Part shown: positions 14,042 to 19,798 of the stretch, one piece after another
Numbering within the stretch: position 1 is the stretch's first letter
Layout: each line of letters opens with the position of its first letter
NCBI GenBank assembly: GCA_964353465.1
Contig: CAYGWQ010000072.1
Span: 1 to 19,798 of the forward strand
Length of the DNA: 19,798 nt
DNA from: JAFNAG01 sp964353465
GTDB taxonomy: Bacteria; Acidobacteriota; UBA6911
Direction of reading: 5' to 3'
Position numbers and translations under genes: made by a program
The notes under the pieces: generated by a model
The model's database searches: none
Seen by the model: only the letters and a program-made list of their open reading frames with translations
Told to the model about the DNA's origin: nothing

Positions 14042-17000
14042 TTAGAAGATGAACTTCAGGCTCATCTGCATGGTCCGGCTGCTGCCGCTGAACTGACTGG
14101 CATCCAGGAATTGCAGCGAGGAAACGTTGGAATAGGTGGAACTCAGGGCGTTGGCAGTAGACTGCTGATAGGTTGGCAGTCCCAGGCTGAACTGACGGTG
14201 GTTGAACGCATTGTACATCTCTGCGCGGAACTGGATGTACTTGGCCTCCATCAGTCTGAAGTTCTTGAATAAGGACAGGTTCCAAGTGTTCAGGCCGATG
14301 GATCGGATGGTGTTACGACCCACCCGGTTTGCATTATCCGGAGTCCCGGGCATGGCCACGATGAAACGGGCGCTGGAATTCGTGGCCACGTATCCGACGA
14401 CCAGCGATGGATCATCCGGCTCATCGGCCGCGATGGAAGTCCGACCCGTGACCGGGTTCCGGCGAACAAAGTTTACGCCACTGCCGGTCAGGCCGGTTCC
14501 ATTGGGATTCAGAATGGCGCGATCGCCGGCCGTGTCGAAGTCACCATTGGCATCCTGACCGGAAAGCGCCGTGACCGGCTGGCCCGACTCGGCGATGAAG
14601 CTGCCATTGATCTGCCAGCCGTCGAGAAGCGACTTGGCCAAGTTGTTGGTGAATCGCATCTTCGGCAGCTCCCAGAGCCATGACACGGTGAACTTGTGGG
14701 GCATGTCGAGTGATGACAGCCCGCGCTCGTTCTTCATGTTAAAGGAATCCTGGGGCCGGCGCGGATTCACGCGGCTGGAGAACAGCTCGTTCGTGGAGTC
14801 ATCGATCGTCCGGCTCCAGGTGTAGTTCGCCATGAAGAGCAGCCCTTCGGCAAAACGGCGATTGAGTTCAACGGAGCCGGCATGATAAATCGAGTTTCCA
14901 ACCGGCGGGAATGCCGTGAGCAAGCCGCCGTCGAAACCCTCAGCGGAGTAACGTAGATCCTGAGCGTTATAGAAATCATTCAGGCTTGGCGTCGTGAGGG
15001 ACACCGTAGCAGGGATGCTCGCCGTGGAAAAGTACGTCGGCAAGACCAAGTTGGGATGGTTCTCGAATACCGAAATGGCATTCAAACGCACTTGCACGGG
15101 CAGACTCAGCGCCCGCGTGCCCATGTAACGCAGTTCCAGCATCCAGTTCTGAGCCAGCTCGCGCTGCATACTCAGGGTCCAGGTGAAGGTCTTCGGCGCT
15201 ACCTGGTCCACGATCAATGATCCCGTGGCCGACCGGGCTGCTGCCCGAGTCGTGGGTGGAACATTGATCTGAAGCAGTCCGCCACCGGCCAGGAATCCCC
15301 TCCCGGTTGCGCACCAGGCAGGAGGTGCGGCAGATCCGCAAGTAATGTTGGGATTTTGTTCGGTCTGGAGCTGCGGAGGCAGCTGCAGAAGCACCAGATT
15401 CTGGAAATTCACATCATAGGCGATGCCAAAGCCACCGCGAATAGAGGATTTTCCCGAATCGCCGAACAGCCTTTTCATGAAACCGTCACTGAAGCTCGGC
15501 GCGTACGCAAAACCGACGCGAGGGCTGAAGTTGTTTTTGTCGGTTTCGGGCCTCCGGAAATCGAACACTCCCGGGAGAGTCGCGACGGAATTCAGGGTCT
15601 GCAGGCTGGCATCCCTTGGATTGGAAGTGTACTCATACCGCACGCCCAAGTTAAGGGTAAGGTTCTTGGTTGCCTTGAGATCGTCCTGCATGAACCAGTA
15701 GACCGCGTGCTGATTGCCGGCGAAGAAGCCGGATCCAGCCCCGCGCAAAGCACCATTCAGGCCGTCCGGAACCCGGTCGTTGATGAAACGATCCATGGTT
15801 CCATAGTCCCATTCACCGCGGGCGCGCGGCAGAAAATCCCCCGGCGAAACCCAGTTGCGATATTCAATCCCGGCCTTGAGCTGATGACGACCCACCGTGT
15901 AGCTGAGATTGTTCAGGACCTGATAGGTGTTTTGAACGCCGCTCTGAGGCGAGTTCCCCTCCGGCCCGACGTTCAAACCAAGCTCGTCGATTTCCGCGTT
16001 CGGGAAATTGGAGAACTGACCAGGAATCGTCCAGGCCTTAACCGAGCGCGAGTAGGAAACGCGCAGATCATTGACCATCCTGGTGGTAAGCGCCCAGATA
16101 TCCGTGATCGCCAGTTTGCGGTTGTCGCCCACAAAGTCGCCCGTGAACTGCGGCAGCGGCAGATCGGGATTCTGATTGGGGGAACGGTACCGATCGTATA
16201 AAAACCGCCCGCGGATCTGGTGTTTGCCGATGTTGGCGTCGAGGTTGGTCTGGAAATCGTGCTGATTGTAGAAATCCGGCGCGAAGAACTGGACGTTGCC
16301 GACGCCAACCGTCTGCCCGCTCACGGTGATAGTGTCTGATTGGCTTGACGCAATCGGAAATTGCGCTAGGATGTCTTTCACGGCTGAGTTGGCTGCCAGC
16401 GAATTCAAGAGATTCATGCCGGCTGCCGTCGGGCTCAGGACCGTCACGCCGGTTGCGGCCTGTCCTCGCGTGCTGTATTCGTAGGCGCCGAAGAAAAAGA
16501 GCTTATCCTTCTTTATCGGGCCGCCGACAGTTCCACCCAGGCGGTTGTAGTCGAAACGCGGCATGCCGGGGATATCTCCGGACTGGATTGCCGCCTTGGT
16601 CAGGTTATCCGGGGCGTTCAGATTCCGGTTTTGCACGTAATAGAATGCGCTGCCGTGGAACTGGTTGGTCCCGGACTTCGAAATAATGTTGAACTGCCCG
16701 GCGGTAGAGTGCCCGTATTCCGCACTGAACTGATTGGTGATGAGGTTGAACTCGGCAACCGCATCCTGAATTACCGGCTGCAGTGAGCCGGTGATCGAAA
16801 CGTCGTTGTTGTCGACACCGTCAATGGTGAAGTTGTTGTTGCGGGGGCGATTGCCGCCGATCGAGCCGCCCTCTCCGAGAACACCTCCGGCCTGCGTCGT
16901 AGTGTTTGGCAGCACGACTGCCAGATTCAAAGGACTGCCGCCGAGAACCGAGTTCGGCAGATCAATCACGGCTCTCGCCTCTATGGTTGCGCCTATCTGG

Positions 17001-17413
17001 GAAGTTGTGGTGGATACCAGCTCGGCACCACCAACCACCTCGATGGTCGTAGATATTTCGCCTACTTCCAACGTCGCGTTGGATTCAACAACCTGGTTGG
17101 CGGATACCGGGACATTTTTGCGGACGAACTTTTTGAATCCCGGGAGTTCTACGGAAACGGTGTAATTGCCGACCAGAAGATTGGGGAAGGTATACAATCC
17201 CGCGGTGCTGGTTACAGTGTCAAACTTGGCACCGGTGGCTTCATTCTGGGCTGTCACCGTAGCACCGGGCACAACGCCTCCCGTCGTGTCCTTGACAGTG
17301 CCTCGCAGCGTTCCACCCACTGTCTGAGCAACAGCCATAGAAGTCGTTCCGGCAATACAAAATGCCAGAGTAAACAGGCAAATCAGTTTTTTTAATACCG
17401 TCTTTTGTTGCAT
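14042..17413 (-). CDS. Oar-like TonB-dependent receptor with carboxypeptidase-regulatory-like N-terminal domain
   Basis: This is a large outer-membrane receptor, 1123 residues from the chosen start. It has a signal peptide (KLICLFTLAFCIAGTTSMAVAQ), a carboxypeptidase-regulatory-like beta-sandwich (about 28-120, GTLRGTVKDTTGGVVPGA and GLYTFPNLLVGNYTVSV), a plug domain (about 125-260, with FTIDGVDNNDVS and FNLITNQFSAEYGHSTAGQF), then a long beta-barrel with many aromatic strands and a terminal phenylalanine (MSLKFIF), the usual outer-membrane barrel signature. The start at 17413 has AGGAGG three bases upstream and begins exactly at the signal peptide; the frame stays open to 17500 without a credible leader. 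The substrate is unknown; the family includes carbohydrate and peptide importers. The tonB gene is divergent from it. Confidence 0.92.
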   Translation of the reverse strand: MQQKTVLKKLICLFTLAFCIAGTTSMAVAQTVGGTLRGTVKDTTGGVVPGATVTAQNEATGAKFDTVTSTAGLYTFPNLLVGNYTVSVELPGFKKFVRKNVPVSANQVVESNATLEVGEISTTIEVVGGAELVSTTTSQIGATIEARAVIDLPNSVLGGSPLNLAVVLPNTTTQAGGVLGEGGSIGGNRPRNNNFTIDGVDNNDVSITGSLQPVIQDAVAEFNLITNQFSAEYGHSTAGQFNIISKSGTNQFHGSAFYYVQNRNLNAPDNLTKAAIQSGDIPGMPRFDYNRLGGTVGGPIKKDKLFFFGAYEYSTRGQAATGVTVLSPTAAGMNLLNSLAANSAVKDILAQFPIASSQSDTITVSGQTVGVGNVQFFAPDFYNQHDFQTNLDANIGKHQIRGRFLYDRYRSPNQNPDLPLPQFTGDFVGDNRKLAITDIWALTTRMVNDLRVSYSRSVKAWTIPGQFSNFPNAEIDELGLNVGPEGNSPQSGVQNTYQVLNNLSYTVGRHQLKAGIEYRNWVSPGDFLPRARGEWDYGTMDRFINDRVPDGLNGALRGAGSGFFAGNQHAVYWFMQDDLKATKNLTLNLGVRYEYTSNPRDASLQTLNSVATLPGVFDFRRPETDKNNFSPRVGFAYAPSFSDGFMKRLFGDSGKSSIRGGFGIAYDVNFQNLVLLQLPPQLQTEQNPNITCGSAAPPAWCATGRGFLAGGGLLQINVPPTTRAAARSATGSLIVDQVAPKTFTWTLSMQRELAQNWMLELRYMGTRALSLPVQVRLNAISVFENHPNLVLPTYFSTASIPATVSLTTPSLNDFYNAQDLRYSAEGFDGGLLTAFPPVGNSIYHAGSVELNRRFAEGLLFMANYTWSRTIDDSTNELFSSRVNPRRPQDSFNMKNERGLSSLDMPHKFTVSWLWELPKMRFTNNLAKSLLDGWQINGSFIAESGQPVTALSGQDANGDFDTAGDRAILNPNGTGLTGSGVNFVRRNPVTGRTSIAADEPDDPSLVVGYVATNSSARFIVAMPGTPDNANRVGRNTIRSIGLNTWNLSLFKNFRLMEAKYIQFRAEMYNAFNHRQFSLGLPTYQQSTANALSSTYSNVSSLQFLDASQFSGSSRTMQMSLKFIF

Positions 17414-18082
17414 ATGCCTCCTAGTTTGCACCGAACCTCCTTCGTTCTTGGGTTCCCAACCCATTTCTATTAACTCGCTAGTTCCCGACGAATAATGCAA
17501 TTGCTATTCCATCGATGCCAGTTTTGCCTGCTGCCGGATGTGGTGAATCCCGTCCTTTCCAGAGAGGGGATCTAATCCATTTGCCGGCAATCGTTTGGTA
17601 AATAATCGCCCGCCGCGCCCCAGCCTCGGACACAAACAGGAAAACGGCATGCGTTATCCAAGAAATCGCATACCGTTCACAATATTGAATATTCTACTTG
17701 AAGCCCGTTTTCAAGTGGCAGAGTCAAGAATGAATGACGGAAGGGGACGCTGGTTACCGGCAGGCTTTGGCTACCTCCTAACGTCGCAGGTCCCGGAACT
17801 GATCCTCGTCCACGATTTGACATCACAAAATGTGAAGTCCCTGATTTTCCAGCCGATAAATAGACATCGGGGGCAGATTGCATTGCAGACAGGGGTAACC
17901 GACCGCGAACTCCATTCGTTTCGCTCGTCGGCTCTGTGTTCACCGGCCCGGGCGCGCTCCATTTTTCGGTGCCGCTGACCCCGGTGCCGGCGACAGTTGT
18001 GGCAGCTACGGAGAATTCACGGGATATTCCGAGATCCCGACTCCTGCAGCATCTGTCCAGTCAGAAAGTGGAGGCGTCAGGC
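17414..18082. promoter_or_regulatory. Divergent regulatory region between receptor and tonB genes
   Basis: This stretch of 669 bases has no convincing gene. A plus-strand frame of 127 codons (17595-17978) has no RBS, no recognisable domain and mixed composition, so I do not call it. Features seen are an AT-rich AATATTGAATATT (17682-17694) and a TTGACA at 17817-17822 without a good -10. The latter overlaps an imperfect palindrome. The region must carry the promoters of both divergent genes. Confidence 0.45.
17820..17838. promoter_or_regulatory. Candidate operator palindrome upstream of tonB
   Basis: ACATCACA-AAA-TGTGAAGT is an inverted repeat of eight bases with one mismatch around three A residues. 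It overlaps the end of a TTGACA hexamer (17817-17822). The position, about 250 bases before the tonB start in a divergent intergenic region, fits a regulator site, but a single copy is weak evidence. Confidence 0.25.
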
Positions 18083-19390
18083 ATGCGCGACGAAGATCAG
18101 AAAAACAGGGGATGCAGGGCCGACAAGGACACATATGAAACTTCCGTCCTGGATTTTCTTGATAAGGAGATCGGTGTTTCATCCGGTATTGTCAATGGTC
18201 CGAACTCTTCGGCCAATGATGTGGATATGCTGGTTGACAGCCTCCTCAGGCAGGCAATAGCTGCAGCAGAGGAAAAAGCGGTTCCTTCTGCGTCCGGATC
18301 GGATGGTCTGCTGCCGTCGCTCACAAATGAACTTGGCGAATTGGGGCTACCCATGATGGAAGGGAAGCACGATTCCTCCATGATGCCGCCTGAGGAAGCT
18401 AAGGTTGTGGTACATCCCAGCGTTGAGGCTCCGCCGGCGACGTTCCAAGAGGACGAAAAGACTGTGCCGTCACCTATCTTTGCCATGGCTGCACGCAAAC
18501 CGGCCTGGCAAGGGCGAGTTTTCCTGGTGTGCGGTGCTTCCCTCTGCCTGCTGGCGGGAGCAGGTATCGTGTATTTCACGAATACCCAGAGCAGGACTTC
18601 GGCCCAGCCGGCCACGTCTGTTTCCACGAATGCGCCAACCATGCCGGCAAAGGCGGATGTGTCGATGCCGCCGGCCGCAGCGGCGGTTTCCGGGAACACG
18701 ACTCCGGGAACCGCAGCCCAGACGGCCCGCCCCGGATCTGCCCTTCATGCTCCGGCGCGCCAGGAAAGCTCACCCGGTGCCAACAGTCCGGCTGCCGTCA
18801 AAACCGGCAATGCTGCCGAGACAAATGTGCCGCAGCCTCCCGACAAAGCGAATCCAGGTGCGGAAGTGATTGCCTCCTCGGGTGCCAATGAAAAGCCGGC
18901 AGCAGGGGGGGCGGCCGCCGCAAACATCTCGGCCGCCGATGTGCCGGTGCAGCCGCCGGAAAGAGTCTTTGCACCTCCGGTGGTTCAAAATGAGGCGCCT
19001 CCGGTTTCGACATTCGCACAACTCGTTCCGAACAGCACCGCAAACCTGGAAGGACTGGCAGCTCTCCGGAGGCCGGCGGTCCAAACTCCCCCGGCATCCA
19101 AGAGGGCCACTCCGGCCACCGTAATCTCAAGAGTTCTGCCCGTTTATCCTGAAATAGCCAGGAGATCGCGGACTTCCGGCACGGTTGTCGTTGAGGTTCA
19201 AATCGACGAGCGGGGCAGGCCGGTGAAGGCTGTTGTGGAGAGCGGGCCGGCCATCCTTTATACCGAGGCGGTAAACGCGGTTCTGCAGTGGCGCTTCAAA
19301 CCGGCCACACTGGACGGAGTTACTGTTTCCAGCGTGACCAGAGTCTCCATCGTCTTCATACATCCGGATCAGAATGGGGGTCAGCGATGA
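18083..19390 (+). CDS. Energy transducer TonB with long cytoplasmic N-terminus
   Basis: TonB couples the proton-motive force to outer-membrane receptors. The 435-residue protein has an unusual layout: a hydrophilic, acidic N-terminal segment (about 1-143), one transmembrane helix (about 145-165, VFLVCGASLCLLAGAGIVYF), a Pro/Ala-rich periplasmic spacer (about 170-340), and a C-terminal TonB domain (about 355-432) recognised by PVYPEIARRSRTSGTVVVEVQID, GRPVKAVVESG and AVLQWRFKPATLDG. Standard TonB has its membrane helix at the very N-terminus. The ATG at 18083 has GGAGG eight bases upstream; the frame is open back to 17936 without an RBS. It is divergent from the receptor gene, and its TGA overlaps the next ATG. 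Confidence 0.88.
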   Translation: MRDEDQKNRGCRADKDTYETSVLDFLDKEIGVSSGIVNGPNSSANDVDMLVDSLLRQAIAAAEEKAVPSASGSDGLLPSLTNELGELGLPMMEGKHDSSMMPPEEAKVVVHPSVEAPPATFQEDEKTVPSPIFAMAARKPAWQGRVFLVCGASLCLLAGAGIVYFTNTQSRTSAQPATSVSTNAPTMPAKADVSMPPAAAAVSGNTTPGTAAQTARPGSALHAPARQESSPGANSPAAVKTGNAAETNVPQPPDKANPGAEVIASSGANEKPAAGGAAAANISAADVPVQPPERVFAPPVVQNEAPPVSTFAQLVPNSTANLEGLAALRRPAVQTPPASKRATPATVISRVLPVYPEIARRSRTSGTVVVEVQIDERGRPVKAVVESGPAILYTEAVNAVLQWRFKPATLDGVTVSSVTRVSIVFIHPDQNGGQR

Positions 19391-19629
19391 TGACGGAGCA
19401 ACAGAAACAGAAGTTTGAGTTGGCTCGCCAGATGGCCAAGGATGAACTCGAGCAGATCGATCGGGAAATCAACGTAGAGCTGACCCGGGTCAAAGAACGC
19501 CTGCTCGAATTGCAGCGGGCTAAAAAAGCAGTCAAGCAGATTTATGACGGCGCGTGTGCCCGGATCGGCGTTAGGAGTGTGATTGAAATGAGGGACTTCA
19601 ATCTGGCAGACCTGGTAAAACCCAACTAA
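19387..19629 (+). CDS. Small coiled-coil protein of unknown function
   Basis: I do not recognise this 80-residue protein. It starts ATGATGA across the tonB stop (4-base overlap with the first ATG), with GGGGG about six bases upstream, so translation is probably coupled to tonB. Residues about 2-48 form a highly charged, Leu/Ile-heptad-like helix (DELEQIDREINVELTRVKER, then LLELQRAKKAVK) expected to be a coiled coil. A short C-terminal part (about 50-80) contains one cysteine (GACARIGVR) and ends DLVKPN. There is no signal peptide or membrane helix, so it should be cytoplasmic and could meet the cytoplasmic N-terminus of the TonB; this is inference from the overlap and topology. Confidence 0.7.
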   Translation: MMTEQQKQKFELARQMAKDELEQIDREINVELTRVKERLLELQRAKKAVKQIYDGACARIGVRSVIEMRDFNLADLVKPN

Positions 19630-19784
19630 CCTCCACCGGCCTTACTCCTCCATCGGTTCAGCCTCTTGTCAATGGCGTCCCGTCTTTCACCGGAGGGAAA
19701 CGCCCGCAGATTGGCGAAGGAGTCGCAGAGCAGATTGCAGCAAAAAACGCAAAACTGTTAAAGAGAACGGAAGACTGAGTTACT

Positions 19785-19798
19785 ATGTTAGAGTATTA
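19785..19798 (+). CDS. Possible start of a further gene, truncated by the window end
   Basis: An ATG at 19785 stays open for the last 14 bases (M-L-E-Y), with GGAAG about ten bases upstream. The 155-base gap before it (19630-19784) shows only a weak imperfect hairpin (19674-19681 with 19695-19704) and no gene. The evidence is too short for any product call. Confidence 0.2.

Noticed and set aside
15356..16201. Plus-strand open frame of 281 codons inside the receptor gene
   Set aside because: Antisense to a clear TonB-dependent receptor; composition reflects the complement of the real gene.
17595..17978. Plus-strand open frame of 127 codons between receptor and tonB
   Set aside because: No RBS, no domain or membrane pattern, and it overlaps the upstream extension of the tonB frame; more likely regulatory DNA.
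19674..19704. Imperfect hairpin after the small coiled-coil gene as a terminator
   Set aside because: The stem is bulged and there is no T-run after it on either strand.

Overview
The window looks like a chromosomal segment of a diderm (LPS-type) bacterium with moderately high GC content, most plausibly a member of the Acidobacteriota. The basis is an outer-membrane LptD, a very large Oar-like TonB-dependent receptor with an N-terminal carboxypeptidase-regulatory-like domain (a family heavily expanded in that phylum), a TonB with a long cytoplasmic N-terminus, and a mixture of slowly evolving housekeeping genes with family-typical motifs. The phylum assignment is inference from gene content; no rRNA is present.

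Layout. Bases 13-2339 (+) hold dnaX and recR, overlapping by 4 bp, with the usual ybaB/ebfC gene missing between them. They converge on a minus-strand block running from 8894 down to 2420: lptD, folK, a panC-like gene, dacB (PBP4-type DD-carboxypeptidase), moaD and moaE. At the convergence point (2337-2422) there is a perfect 27-bp inverted repeat whose outermost three bases on each strand are the TAG stop codon of recR and of moaE. From 9165 a plus-strand block starts divergently from lptD: a GHMP-family sugar kinase, tpiA, secG, tRNA-Leu(GAG), a HlyD/MacA-type adaptor and a MacB/LolD-type ABC ATPase with no permease gene beside it. After a second palindrome and a strong terminator hairpin comes the minus-strand TonB-dependent receptor (17413 down to 14042). 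Divergent from it are a TonB gene and a translationally coupled 80-residue coiled-coil protein of unknown function; the window ends just inside a possible next gene.

How the genes work together. dnaX and recR serve replication and recombinational repair. lptD, the GHMP kinase (possibly heptose- or sugar-nucleotide related) and dacB serve the cell envelope. folK, the panC-like gene and moaD/moaE are cofactor genes (folate, pantothenate-like, molybdopterin). tpiA and secG form a familiar glycolysis/secretion pair. The adaptor plus ATPase is part of an efflux or envelope-export system. The receptor, TonB and small protein form an outer-membrane uptake module.

Most notable: (1) the panC-like protein keeps the ATP-binding HxGH and KD motifs but has lost nearly every side chain that binds pantoate in characterised pantothenate synthetases, so it probably acts on another acid or has another role; (2) the palindrome that supplies both convergent stop codons; (3) a dense run of small hairpins between folK and lptD that looks like a dispersed repeat or structured RNA; (4) the TonB, receptor and small-protein module.
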